DNA of 64,000 nt from Nereocystis luetkeana (GCA_031213475.1 JARUPZ010000008.1:12581938-12645937); one strand, 5' to 3'; numbered from the stretch's first letter, positions 45,201 through 54,982 are shown. The notes: generated from the letters alone by a model not told the origin. Translations and numbers: made by a program.

Positions 45201-47871
45201 TGTAAAACAGGCCGCTCTCACTACGTGAGCTAGACAACCAGGGTACCGTTTTATTTTTATTTTTGGCGGTCGCCCACAGCTGGTTGTCGAGATAGATCAT
45301 TTGTGCGAGGTAAAAACACTTTACTCCGCACAAGTGGGAATGATCGTATCACGTAGTGTTCAAGGTAAGGCACCCAAGAGGCAGTTACGTAGTACTCCCA
45401 TTGCTGTCTCTGGAAATGCCTACGCCAGAAATTAAATTCACTCATTGAAGCTGTCATCCATATGCAAGTCCGCCTCACAAGCGGTTCTTAGTAGGATGCA
45501 GCTCACCCTTCATGCGACTCGCCGGACACCTCACGGCGCTTCGCGCTTGGCACAAGCAATGTCTGCCTGGTCGGTGAAAACCCGGCATGCTCCGTCCCGG
45601 CATTGTAGGGATGCGAGGGTCTATGGTCATACGACTACGGCCATGCATGAGATCGAGTACATCTCTCCTATCGAGTACACCCCCCCGCCCCCCCCCCCTG
45701 TCCTGGCGTTGTAGGGATGCGAGGGTCTATGATCATACGACTACAGCCATGCATGATATCGAGTACCCCCCCCCCCCACCTTCCCCTGCCCTCCCACCCC
45801 CACCCTCACCACTCCCGTAATATATGCACCAATTCGTCCGAAAACATAGTGACCGTCTGATGTTTACATGGGAGTCCAGGCGGGGGCAATATTACGGGCG
45901 AGAGTGTTTATACACAAGTATATAGGTTAGGTGGGCGTAGGTTAGCAATGGCGCTGTAAAACATGCCAATCACTACGTGAGCTAGACAACCAGGGTACTG
46001 TTTTTTTGTGTTTGTTTTTCGGCAGTCACCATGACTGGTGGTCGAGTTAACTCATGTTTTGCAGGGTGGACGGCCTTAACTATGCACATTGGGGATGACC
46101 ATACCATGTATGACCAGGCACGCACGAGGAAGCTACATGGTATGCGCATTGCTGTCTGTCTCTCGAGGCGACCACACGGGAAGCCATTCGACGCTGCCAT
46201 CCATAGCGCAAGAAATTACTCAGAAGGTGCTGAAGTCCGCGCCATGAAGCGGTTTTCAAGTAGAATGCGGCTCACCCTTCACGCGACTCGCCGAACGCCT
46301 CATGTTTCGCTTCGCGCTTTGTACAGGCACTCAAAGTCTGCCCGGTAGATGAAATCCCGACGTGCTCCGTCCCGGCATTGTAGGGAGGCGAGGGTCTATG
46401 GTCATACGACTGCGGCCATGCTTGACATTGAGTACACTTGCCCCTCCCTCCCTCCCTCCCTCCCTCCCTCCCTCCCCCCCTCCCTCCCTCCCTCCCTCCC
46501 TCCCTCCCCCCCTCCCTCCCTCCCTCCCTCCCTCCCTCCCTCCCCCCCTCCCTCCCTCCCTCCCTCGCTCCCTCCCTCCCTCCCTCCCTCCCTTCCTCCC
46601 TCCCTCCCTCCCTCCCTCCCTCCCTCCCCACCCTCCACCCCTTCCCCCCTGCCCATACCCCCCCACCCCCCCCACCCCCGCTCCCTTCCGCCCCACCACC
46701 AAAACCGCCACGACGACAACATCAGGGAGAGGTGCTGCAGATGAGGCCGACTGAGGACTTTAGTGTGGCCTTCGAGCACTACGTGAGGAAGAACTACTAC
46801 AAGACCGGGAGCCTGATGTCGAACAGCTGCAAGGCCTCCGCCGTGCTCGGGGGCCACGACCTTGAGGTGCGCTCGCTTGTTGTCGTTGTCGTTGTTGTCG
46901 TTGCTGCTGCTGCTGCTGTTGCAGTTATTTCTATCGTTGTTGGGGTTGTTGTTCTGGGTTGTTGTTCGCAATGGTGTCGCTGTGGTCCGTGTCGATGTGG
47001 TCGTTGTGCTCTGTGGTCCGTGTCGATGTGGTCGTTGTGGTGTTGCTATTGCTATTGCTTTGGTCGATAATGGTGGTAGTGGTCGCAATGTTGGAGGGGG
47101 TGGGGGGGGAGAAGAGGTGGTAATGGTGATTGTTTCGGCGTCGTGACCGGTGTGTGCTGTCTTTTGCGGTTGTTGCTGTTCTCGCGTTCGAAGACAGTAG
47201 TCGCCGTAGTCCACCAATAGTCGGTGGTTTTTCTACAGAGGGGCTCCATGGTTTTATTGTTACCGCTGCTGCTACTGCGCTTCGCTGTTTTTTGTAACAT
47301 CACCACCGCCGGATGATCTGTTATTACTTCGTGATCACGAGACAGACTGCAAGCATATCCGGGAGGGCAATGGTAGAAATTGGCCAGAAAAGTAGAACCA
47401 CTGAAATATTACAAAAATGAAGAAAATTCGTTCACTAGTATTATCAGCGGAACATGCTGTCGCTACCCCCTCACCCCCCCCTCCCCTCCTCCGATGCCTA
47501 TCCCCTCTCCCTCCCCTTTCCCCTCTCTCTCTCTGCCTCTTTACCCTCCCCCCTCTCTCCTTCTCACCCTCTCCCCCCCCCCCCCGCTCCCTCTCCCCCT
47601 CCCTATCTCCCCCCCCTCCTCTTTCTCCCCTTCCCCTCTCCCACTCGCTTCCCCCCCCCCCCCCCCTCCGCTCTTCGCCCCCCTCTCCCTCCCTATGCCC
47701 GCCTCCCTCTCCCTTTCTACCTGTATCTGTCTCTGTCGTGATATGGCAGGTCCAGAATGTAGCGTTTGAGTACGGGAAGAGGGTGGGACTTGCCTTCCAG
47801 CTTGTGGATGACATCTTGGACTTCGAAGGAAACGCTTTTACCCTGGGAAAACCGGCTTTGAACGACTTAAG
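33208..47871 (+). CDS. Long-chain polyprenyl diphosphate synthase, 3' end missing
   Basis: Predicted to elongate allylic diphosphates with isopentenyl diphosphate to make a quinone side chain. Exons: 33208-33657, 36223-36278, 39382-39562, 40084-40155, 43311-43464, 43906-44003, 46726-46866, 47750-47871. All junctions are GT-AG and all phases match, giving 424 residues so far. Landmarks: an Arg/Ala/Ser-rich start that looks like a mitochondrial presequence, GGKKIRP (221-227), first aspartate-rich motif DDVID (277-281) with DTRRG after it, [32 protein letters not shown], and second motif DDILD (404-408) followed by LGKPALNDL. Alanine five residues before the first motif fits long-chain enzymes such as solanesyl or decaprenyl synthases. 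The donor at 47872 (GTGGGA) shows that coding continues, but the usual LATAPVLFA exon was not found before 64000. Exons 1 and 2 lack family motifs and rest on splice phase. A plastid isoform cannot be excluded. Confidence 0.88.
33672..33764. mobile_element. MITE-2 copy a (piggyBac-like ends, degraded TTAA)
   Basis: The ends read CCCTTTTAGGACCGCAGTCC and, reversed, CCCTTTTAAAGCTGCAGGCT. The TTAA target has mutated on both sides (TTAT, TAAA). It starts 14 bases after the exon 1 donor of the polyprenyl synthase gene. Confidence 0.75.
34245..34520 (+). repeat. SINE-like family B, 5'-truncated copy
   Basis: It starts inside the tRNA-like head (tttcgtgggttctgtctcacc) and continues through 'cgcgagagtgtgagtt', 'agtgggaatgct' and 'gaccacggcttgtcc' to 'ggctggaaaatgaaagtg'. 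Fuller copies lie reversed at 40340-40650 and 50105-50430. Confidence 0.75.
35003..35100. mobile_element. MITE-1 copy d (degraded ends)
   Basis: The core 'catagtaaataggaccaa' and 'ggtcctatttaatatg' match the family, while the TTAC and GTAA ends have been replaced by pure G and C runs. It lies in intron 1 of the polyprenyl synthase gene. Confidence 0.75.
36319..36369. repeat. Strong hairpin just after exon 2 donor
   Basis: CACACCCCGGTGATAAC and GTTATCACCGGGTGTG can pair with one bulge around an 18-base loop. It lies 40 bases downstream of the exon 2 donor of the polyprenyl synthase gene, and right after 'ataccgtatgacac', which resembles a MITE-3 end. Confidence 0.8.
36630..36765 (-). mobile_element. 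Poly-C-tailed element fragments
   Basis: Reversed 'ccatgcatgataatgagtacacccc' lies next to a G run. It sits in intron 2 of the polyprenyl synthase gene, in a stretch (36400-36780) of repeated 'gggggtgtgatagcgag' units. Confidence 0.6.
36979..37082. mobile_element. MITE-1 copy b (intact ends, TA flanks)
   Basis: TA|TTACGGGGGACCATATTAAA on the left and TTTACTATGGACCCCCGTAA|TA on the right. This is one of the clearest TA target duplications of the family. Confidence 0.9.
37690..37835 (-). repeat. SINE body fragment (family A), minus strand
   Basis: Contains 'tccggggtcacaaatcaggctc', 'ttgccttcagtgacattttcatcgcgag' (partial) and 'ccctcgtcgactcgcatcgaa', the reverse of the order at 53040-53170. 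It lies in intron 2 of the polyprenyl synthase gene. Confidence 0.7.
37980..38280. repeat. CAATCAATCA-type simple sequence
   Basis: A run of AATC/ATCA tetramers mixed with cgatcgat. It continues in diluted form up to 39350 and makes up much of the spacer between the exon 3 fossils. Confidence 0.85.
38850..39285 (+). pseudogene. Three fossil tandem copies of the start of exon 3
   Basis: The copies start at 38850, 39017 and 39204, the real exon at 39382; spacing is 167, 187 and 178 bp. Copy 2 keeps the AG acceptor and reads [17 protein letters not shown] then LVSGELRGL, in frame. Copy 3 reads [20 protein letters not shown], but its acceptor AG is GG. Copy 1 keeps AG and reads DCKPVADT before breaking off. 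Each unit also repeats the upstream intron text (caatcaaaacg, gacggtttc, tttttctt). None contains the second half of the exon or a donor. Confidence 0.9.
39589..39795 (-). mobile_element. Poly-C-tailed element, minus-strand copy
   Basis: On the minus strand it ends in a C run at 39589-39605, only 27 bases after the exon 3 donor of the polyprenyl synthase gene. It includes 'gcagctcacccttcatgcga' and 'gtcgtatg'-type text in reverse. Confidence 0.8.
40340..40650 (-). repeat. SINE-like family B with tRNA-like head
   Basis: On the minus strand: 'gcgtccccggtggcttggta' (A-box region), then 'gtgggttcaagtttcacc' (B-box region) about 50 bases later, then 'cgcgagagcgtgagtta' and 'gaccacggcttgccc'. It lies in intron 4 of the polyprenyl synthase gene. 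Confidence 0.75.
40910..41260 (-). repeat. W repeat, copy 3, with expanded palindromic minisatellite
   Basis: 41090-41260 reversed matches 6560-6860 and 12420-12760. At 40955-41080 there are four near-perfect 30 bp units, each containing GATCATCTACAGGTAGATGATC, a perfect palindrome except for its centre. It lies in intron 4 of the polyprenyl synthase gene. Confidence 0.85.
41612..41796. repeat. GGGTC foldback element, copy 5
   Basis: Closest to the copy at 2812-2990: GGGTC-type pentamers, a central 'gggtggcctacccgaccc', then GACCCG pentamers and 'cgacccgcgggtca'. It lies in intron 4 of the polyprenyl synthase gene. Confidence 0.8.
42275..42379. mobile_element. MITE-1 copy c (intact ends, TA flanks)
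   Basis: TA|TTACGGGGGACCATAGTAAA ... TTTAATATGGTTCCCCGTAA|TA. It serves as the comparison copy for the insert in copy h (60236). A separate perfect hairpin (agtgccggttgcctctatag and its reverse) lies just upstream at 42166-42240. Confidence 0.92.
42480..42735 (+). mobile_element. Poly-C-tailed element, copy with TATTAATA insert
   Basis: It runs from 'caattcattgatgctgtcatcc' to a C run near 42728. At 42540-42547 it reads TATTAATA followed by GGATGC, where copies at 44655 and 45492 read TA followed by GGATGC. Confidence 0.85.
42990..43107. mobile_element. MITE-1 copy e
   Basis: TCACGGGGGTGCATAGTAAA on the left, CCCCCCCGTAA on the right. The right arm contains TATTAATA at about 43082 where copy c has a different A/T-rich text. 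Confidence 0.8.
43798..43902. repeat. (TGGA)n array abutting an exon acceptor
   Basis: About 25 TGGA/ATGG units, nearly pure, ending in 'tgcag', which is the acceptor of the exon at 43906-44003. The normal polypyrimidine tract of this 3' splice site is therefore replaced by purine-rich repeat. Confidence 0.95.
43979..44290 (+). repeat. Tandem duplication of the end of exon 6 and its donor
   Basis: The unit of about 167 bp starting near 43986 (atcgaacacttggtcaaggt) is repeated from 44153 (attgaacacttggtcaaggt). Both continue through 'cagctgtata', 'ttcaagcttga.attgac' and 'cacccagc'. The second copy still reads IEHLVK before the GTCAGC donor. A 'cagccgtgcaagctg' and 'gaggtgagt' lie just upstream of it. 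Confidence 0.85.
44310..46445 (+). mobile_element. Three consecutive poly-C-tailed elements
   Basis: Copies at about 44330-44926, 45160-45772 and 45910-46445, all in the same direction. Each starts with a 'taggttgggttggcgtcggttgg'-like head, has 'gtgagctagacaacca', a T run, 'gctgtcatcc', 'gatgcagctcacccttcat' and 'ggtcatacgactac', and ends in C runs. The first two carry an extra partial tail (gagtac plus C run). All lie in intron 6 of the polyprenyl synthase gene. Confidence 0.9.
46436..46650. repeat. (CCCT)n array upstream of an exon
   Basis: About 190 bp of CCCT with a few CCCCCC interruptions, starting directly at the poly-C end of the preceding element. It continues as C-rich text to the acceptor at 46725. 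Long Pro/Ser or Glu/Gly open frames here are artefacts. Confidence 0.95.
47462..47735. repeat. C/T-only tract upstream of the last visible exon
   Basis: About 270 bases almost without purines on the plus strand (cctccc, ctctct, C runs), ending 15 bases before the acceptor at 47749 of the polyprenyl synthase exon. It is an exceptionally long polypyrimidine tract. Confidence 0.9.
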
Positions 47872-47884
47872 GTGGGACTCGACG

Positions 47885-48440
47885 ATAGGATATTGCTTGT
47901 CGTAGGCTGCTACACTAGGTTGTTGCTTGAGGTATGCTAATACAGCAGGATACTGCCTGCAGTATGCCGCTTCAGCATTTTTTTATGGCAGGCTATTGCA
48001 TGGGGAACTTTGATGCGGTAGGCTATTGCCTCTGAGATTGTTTGTTCGACAGGCTATTGCTTGGGGTATGCTTATGCGTTCTACGATAGAGGTTCACCCT
48101 AGTTTTTCCGAGGCTCCTCATTCAGGGGGCTCCATACCTCACCCGAAACCTGACTTCAGCAAAAATCAAATTGCATCGCGGCGAATAATTCCATGGCCCG
48201 AGTCTGGAAAACGTTTTTTTTGCGAAATCAAGATTGAAATTCCGACGATTTGGGGATCAAGAAACCCCGTCTTTCAGAAACAAAAAAGCGGAAATGTACT
48301 ACCTCTATCGTAGAACGGTATTTGCAGCAGGATACTGCCTGCGGTATGCCGCTGCAACAGTGGGCTGTTGATTTGGGTATGCCGATACACAGTAGGCTAC
48401 TGCTTGGGGTATGCTGATACAGTAGGGACTTTGGCTCGAG
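47885..48440. repeat. GGCTATTGC minisatellite split by a MITE
   Basis: Units of 30-40 bp with 'taggctattgcttggggtatgc' or 'aggatactgcctgc' text lie at 47885-48076 and again at 48318-48440. The 241 bp MITE-4 is inserted between them. Confidence 0.8.
48077..48317. mobile_element. MITE-4 copy a, intact
   Basis: 241 bp with perfect 17 bp inverted ends CGTTCTACGATAGAGGT. No coding capacity; no clear target duplication. The second copy is at 61085-61424. Confidence 0.9.
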
Positions 48441-49164
48441 GTGTGTCATTTTGTTTTTGTTGTGTACGTACGGTGTACATTCTCGGTGTTGCTGTGTCCA
48501 GTGTCATGTTGTGTCTATTAATAGAACCCAGTAGCGTACTGAAGCCACTATCGTATCCGGCTCTGCATTGTATACAGCGGTTCCTGGTACCTGCTACATT
48601 TGCATGATTTGCTCTGTCATGTACTGGCTGTAGTATGATTTTTGTATCAACTGCTATCTGTAGTGCCATCTTGCGTACGCTGCTCTGCAGCTCTACTCGT
48701 ATAGCACCGTTCTGTTCTTCCCTGTTGCCAGCATCGTATCCGTACATGATACTGCTGTTGTATGCCGCTTTGCCAACAGGCCCAATCAATCATCGTCTTA
48801 CAGCTTGAAAACTGATAACACTACTGTACCTGCCGTTCAGAGCCGTATTGTCAATCAAGGCAGCATCGTGTGGTCACGTGTCCAGTACAGCGGCAGCAGT
48901 ACAGCAGCAGTAGTGTACGTACCCTCTGTCGCGAAAGGCGCTTAAACTTGGAACTTTCATCGTCACCTATCGTATGCCAGTATCAATTGTAGAGTACGTT
49001 GCTTCGCGGACTCGCAGTTCGAATATTTTTCTGTTGCGATATTTGGCGTTCATCGGCTGCTGTTTTTGTCGATGTCGACGTATTATGCACGAGCGGAAAA
49101 CATCGAAATTACGAAGCTACGAATTTTAAGTTCTGTACGTAAAGGTATCTGGTGTCTGGCACCA

Positions 49165-49203
49165 GGTATGCAACAGCAGCAGCATCAGTAGCAGCAGCAG
49201 CAG

Positions 49204-49238
<35 letters not shown>

Positions 49239-49262
49239 GTAGCAGTAGCAGCAGCAGCGTAC
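49165..49262. repeat. (CAG/TAG)n array
   Basis: About 95 bp of CAG and TAG triplets. It follows 'tctggtgtctggcaccaggta', a short hairpin. Confidence 0.9.
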
Positions 49263-49949
49263 GTAGTGTTGGGTAACACGTCGAAAGTTAACTCACGAAC
49301 GCTTTCTGCTTCGCTCTATGCTCTTTTTTGTTCCTGAACACGACACACGTCATCAGTACCACGTACTGGTACCAAACAGTACAATCTATAGGGACCATTT
49401 GGTCTCCATGTTGATACCCCGTTCCTTCCATCTCCGTCCAGAGTACTTTGTAGTATGCGCAAGGTACGAGTATCATGTCTCTTGTGCTCCCCGCACGACA
49501 CCAGTTTCAATCCTGTCAGGGGCGCACTCCCGGTGTCAGGCCTAAACCAAACGCCTAAACACCTTGAAATTTGAGTCAGATTTTCGGTTTTCTACAACGA
49601 GTGCGGTGCTAAATGCAGCAGGCAGTACCTAGTACCTGGTACCAACCAAGTGTTATCCGTTCTCCGTTCGTGCCTCGTACTTGTTCGTACATGCACCAGT
49701 AGCAGTCATTTTTTATTCATACAACGGCTCTTTTTTACAACCGCTCTTTCATATATACCTGGTATGATACATGGCAACAACAGCAGTATGTATATGTGCT
49801 TCGTGCGAAAGCCAGCCGTGACTGACTGATATACTTGGGTGTACCTGAGAGAATATAGGGGACGGTCTGGTTTTGTTATACTATTAATAGATTATACTAG
49901 TAGTGGTGGGGGGATGAGCGTCGAGAAAAGTGATGATACTGCCCTGTGT

Positions 49950-50780
49950 GTGCGTTCCTGTCTACCCGTCGACATCCAGCCCAACCAGTGTCCGTGCCCA
50001 TCCTTCAATCCTAGAGAGTTACAAGTTCTATGGTCACAAAGCAGGACACATTAGAGATACTTTAGAGATACTAGATACTGCTGCACATTTTTTTCCTTCT
50101 TCATCACGTTTACTTTCCAGCCTATCTCGTAGGAGGCTTTATTTACCCTCAGCGATCTTCTGGACAAGCCGTGGTCACGGGTGTCGTCCCTTTCCCCCCC
50201 CCGGCACGTGCCTTTATCTTTTTTCGCGCACAGGGTTCAGCATTCCCATTGCTCGTCAATTTCCATCGAGAAGTAGCCAACTCACGCTCTCGCGTTTCCC
50301 GCTAATCATTTTTTACGCAAGAAAAAGTCCCTACGCGGACAGGAGCATGCACTCGGTGAGACTCGAACCCACGAAATTGATCTTGATAAGCACGTGGAGC
50401 ACCTACCAAGCCACCGGGGACGCCGTTGGTCAATAAGCAAGTAGACAATGCAATGGCGTGTCATTGTGCTGGATACGACAGGTACGACATACACATTCTC
50501 GCATACGTTGCAAGAGAGAAGAATCGAGTGAAAATCTTTGTGTATGTTGTGTGTTCTTCACATACAACGGTTCTTTCTACCGGTCGACATCCAGTACAAC
50601 CTCTTCTAGGATTCAAGAATCGGCACGGACACTGGTTGTGCTGGATGTCGACGGGTACAAAGAACGGTTTAATGTGAGGAACACACACACCAGTGTCCGT
50701 GCTCCGTGCCGATTCCTCAATCCCTCATAGAGAGATACAAGCTACTGCTGTGTTTCCACTAAACTACGCCACAGAGATGA
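49950..50780. repeat. V repeats flanking SINE family B
   Basis: V repeat text (gtcgacatccagc..accagtgtccgtgcc) occurs at 49965-50055 and 50565-50780. The latter is palindromic: 'ggttctttctaccggtcgac' (50570) is followed by its reverse complement 'gtcgacgggtacaaagaacgg' (partial) near 50648. Between them, 50105-50430 is a minus-strand SINE B with the best tRNA-like head (gcgtccccggtggcttggta, then gtgggttcgagtctcacc). Confidence 0.75.
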
Positions 50781-52890
50781 TACATTGGTATCCAGTAAGC
50801 AGAATAGACAATACAATGCCCATGTTCATCGTAGTGGATACGACAGGCACGAAAGAAACAATATGGTATGTTTTGCTAACCGTTTTCGCTCTGATCTCTG
50901 ATTACCATGTTTGTTCCCCCGCAATCGTATGCCCATACAGTAGTCGTACTGGTGATCGCTTCCACTGTTTACAACAGACGTTTGGCTGGTGAGCCGCACT
51001 TCGCATATTATTTTTGGTGAGACCGTACCTGACGGTCTGGTTTTGCTCTTTCAGGGCCTCTTTAGACTCCTTATTAATATAAATAGTTCAAGATCCCTTC
51101 GGGGCTTCACTTGGTCATACTATACTGTACATCATTCTACAGATACATACGTAGAATAAAGGTCGCCATTGCCGGAAGAAAGGGACGATTATGGCATCGG
51201 ATATCAGCTACCATGGTACGACGTACCAACACCAGGCAGCTCGGAGTGCTGAGTTATACAGGGGGGTATACTTACTTCCGTTCCCCTCACTGCCTCGGCA
51301 AGGAATGCTGCGAGGCATGCCCTATCAGGCTAATAGCGAGTGGGGTAGGTCTTTCTGGCGGGTGTAAGGCCGGACTCACCCTCAAGGAGTGATACCTTCT
51401 TGCTGCTGCCTGTGGCCGCGAGGCTCAGGCGGCAGTAGAGTTGGGTCGTACGTGGTGCGTCAGGCACGGAGACCTACGATTCGCGCGTCTTTTTAGGCAG
51501 CTGCGGCAGAGCAGCAATGCTCAATCGGGGTGTCCATGCGCGGAGGCAGGCGCCACCACAGGCCACACTACGGCACAGTCTATTGCGCCGGTAGGAGGCT
51601 GGATTCGACGACGAGGGAGGAGGGAGACTGAGCGTCGACGTGCGGAGAAGAGACGGATTGACCTCCCCCTGCGCGAGAATTTTTATTTCCCAGATCAGAA
51701 CCGCAAGTGCGAGGAGCATTTTGTTTTTCAGGATGACGGAGAAAGGGAAACGACTGGAAGGGAATGGCAACGAGTGCACGCGCAAAGGAGCGGGTGGATT
51801 GGGCCAAGGCGATGATGCGGCCATGAAGAGCGGCAGGAAGACGGTGCATGGAGACCCATGATTTGCGCGCACACTATCATCACGAGAGAAGCAGTCATAG
51901 TTTGTTTTTCCTGGTTTTGTTTTTCACGAGGCAGAATAGTATCTACCGGTACTCGTCACTGGTTTTTGTAGTTTAACGAGTTGTATACCCTTCATGGGGA
52001 ATAACCTACGCAATTATCAGGGACGTGGTATCATAACTACAGTTGTGCTGCACCTTTTTGTGTCAGACAGTCCAGGAAGAGATGGCGATCGTTGATATTC
52101 GTGTGGCAGTAAGGTTCGATTGCTCCTTTTTTCACTGCATATATATCCGCGAGTCTTCACTCTGACAGCACTCCAGATAGCAGGCAGGTGTGTTCCTCTT
52201 TCGTTTTCACGACTACCGTGCGTTTCGTACGGTGCAGGCAGCACTTCAGACAGCATCCGCTGTAGTCAGCAGCCACGAGTTGGTTAGTGGTGGGAACGGG
52301 GGTACTCTTCTATATTATAGTTGAGAGGATATACCCGCGGCCATGTTAGTTCAGTTTTGCACATTGGTTTTATCTGTGTGCGCTTTTTCCGTCTCGTGTA
52401 TTTTGAGGCAGCCGAATTTTCGTTTTTTTTTGTTTTTCGGATCTTCCTAGGGCTCCAGCACCTTTGTGTGACCACGGACTCCTTCGTCAGAGAGTTAATG
52501 TGAGAACAACAACAACAACAACTTGCTGTAGCATGTATTTTTAATATTCTTAATAACATATGTACCCGAAGTACAAAGCACGGAGATCTCCGGCAGGCGG
52601 AGACCAATGGCGTCAGGGAACACCGGTATGTGAGGCAAGGCTGAATGGAGGTCACGAGGGAAAACGTGCGCAGTGAAAGTGTATGTGCGTGTTCTTCACA
52701 TTCTTTCTACCCGCCGACATCCAGCACAACCAGTGTCCGTGCCGATTCTCCCTTCCTAGAGAGGTCGTATCTATCATAAAAGTTCTGTGGCCACAAAAGC
52801 ACGGCATATCAGATACCCTGGTATATTATTAATATATTGTTATGCAGCAAGCGGAGTAGACAACGCAATGCCATGTCATCATACTGGATC

Positions 52891-53735
52891 AATGCCGGTC
52901 GCCCCGGTGGTTCAAGTGGTTAACCTCGAATTCTACTTGTTTGAGTCCTGGGTTCGAGCCCCAGGTGGGTCGGACTTTGACTTTATTTGCAAACATACAA
53001 ATAAAAAAGGATTCAATTGTTGAGAGCGCCTTGCAGCGTGGGGAGGCACAATTCGATGCGAGTCGACGAGGGAAGAAAAGGCTGAACTCTTCGCGCGATA
53101 AAAATGAAGGCACGTACCGTAGCGGGAAGGGGGGAGAAGAGCCTGTTATGTGACCTCGGATCTGAGTTACGAGTAGGAAGGAGAGAGAGAAGAAGATGTG
53201 CGAAGATAATGAATGGGATGAGAAAAAAAACAAAAAACGACAGACACGACATACACATTCTGTGGAAAGGAAAAAAGCAAGAAAGAAAAACAAAGGAAGC
53301 AAGAAAAACAAGTTGGAACGGAAAAAAAAGGAAAATTACAAAAACAAACTGTCGTGGTATTTTTTTATTTATTTTTTTTCTCATCCCATTCGTTATCTTC
53401 GCACATCTTCTTCTCTCTCTCCTTCCAACTCGTAACTCAGATCCGGTGTCACATAGCAGGCTCTTCTCCCCCCTTCCCGCTACGGTACGTGCCTTCATTT
53501 TTATCGCGAGAAGATTTCGGCCTTTTCTTCCCTCGTCGACTCGCATCGAATTGTGCCTACCCACGCTGCAAGGCGCTCTCAACAATTGAATCCTTTTTTA
53601 TTTTGCAAATAAAGTCAAAGTCCGACCCACCTGGGGCTCGAACCCAGGACTCAAACAAGTAGAATTCGAGGTTGACTCAAACAAGTAGAATTCGAGGTTA
53701 ACCACTTGAACCAACGGGGCGACCGGTATAGGGCC
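52891..53735. repeat. Long inverted repeat of two SINE-A copies
   Basis: The left arm, 52891-53236, starts with a tRNA-like head: 'cggtggttcaagtggttaac' (A box) and 'tgggttcgagccccaggtg' (B box). The body then runs to 'gaatgggatgagaaaaaa'. The right arm, 53376-53735, is its reverse complement, with one extra 30 bp duplication inside the head (gactcaaacaagtagaattc twice). The loop is about 140 bp. A transcript would form a hairpin of roughly 340 bp. Confidence 0.92.
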
Positions 53736-54454
53736 GAGTGTTCCACACTAAAACCTTGTAGTTTGGTGTCAGTTGAGGTATACTTGCTGTCTGTCAAGAG
53801 GGTCGGAAGGTTAAAGATGCTGTTCACTTACATCTTTGGTTTACATTAACTTTGATAGTTTTTTTTTTTTACCCAATTATTGGCTCCGCTCTTCTTTTAT
53901 CCCTCCCTCCTATTAAGTAGAACATGACCATACTACTAGTGCTACCAACTGGTGCAGCTGGTTCGAACGTGGTCTTCCCTTGTCTTCTCTTTTTTTTCTT
54001 GTTTTTTTCTTTCTTGCGCTGACTCTCCGTGATTTTCATTTTATTTTATTTTTTCTCTTCCTTTTCTGATTGATAAGCCGTACTGAAGGAGCCGTGTGGC
54101 GTGGTTGGATGACGAACCTGCTCTGCTCGTCTCGTATTGTCTGACGCCAAGGGGCTGGGCATAGTTGACGAACGCAGGGCGGAGACGGCAGTCTGGGTAG
54201 CAAGGTACCAGGCGGATTAGCAGGGAGAACCTGGCTATACTACTCGTACCACAAACTGCTGCCGCCACCTGGAAGGTGCTTTGGGCTTTGGTCTGCCTGT
54301 TATTTCCCCTTTGTTATTTTTCCTTTGTTATTTTTTTCCTTGGTTCTTCGTCTTACTCTGTTTACAAGCAGTGGTGTTTTTTGTTATTTTTTTTTCTTTT
54401 TTCCAGCTCGTTCTTTTTCAAGTGTTGGCCACCTCGCCTGCCGGGGGGGGGCAC

Positions 54455-54950
54455 GTAGTATCTCTGTGGCGTAGCTTTGTGACCACAGAACTTGTATCTC
54501 TTCTAGGATTGGAGAATCGGCACGGACACTGGTTGTGCTGGATGTCGACGGGTAGAAAGAACGGTTTAATGTGAAGAACAGACACACACACACACACACA
54601 CACGCACACACACACGGCAGATTGTGTCTCCTAGTTTTTGCTTCCATTTTTTTTCTTTTTCTCTTTCGATTGGTCTACTTTGTTTTTGTTTTCTTTTTGA
54701 TTGTTTCTTTTCGTTCCACTATTTCATAGATTGCGTATGTCGTGCCTGTCGTATCTAGTATGATGACATGGCTTTGCATCGCCCACTGCAGTGCATACGG
54801 CACACGTGGCAACGTAGTATCTCTGTGGCGTAGCTTTGTGACCACAGAACTTGTATCTCTTCTAGGATTGGAGAATCGGCACGGACATTGGTTGTGCTGG
54901 ATGTCGACGGGTAGAAAGAACGGTTTAATGTGAAGAACACACACACACAT
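54455..54950 (-). repeat. Two almost identical V repeats in direct orientation
   Basis: 54455-54600 and 54818-54950 share about 130 bases (tctctgtggcgtagctttgt, acttgtatctcttctaggat, gtagaaagaacggtttaatg) with, by eye, one difference. Both end in (CA)n. This is a recent duplication or two very young insertions. Confidence 0.88.
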
Positions 54951-54982
54951 TAATAGTCGTAACTCAGATCCGGGGTGACATA

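Noticed and set aside
46272..47217. Long Pro/Ser and Glu/Gly/Arg frames
   Set aside because: Produced by the (CCCT)n array; only 46726-46866 on the plus strand is a real exon.
51540..51600. Missing C-terminal exon of the polyprenyl synthase (TAQSIAPVGG)
   Set aside because: Only a weak match to the expected ATAPVLFA; the flanking residues do not fit the family.
52891..52970. A functional tRNA gene
   Set aside because: A and B boxes are present but the stems pair poorly, a SINE body follows directly and a second inverted copy exists; a SINE head fits better.
53013..53589. Two long, nearly identical Phe/Leu/Ser-rich proteins on opposite strands
   Set aside because: They are the two arms of the SINE inverted repeat read on each strand.
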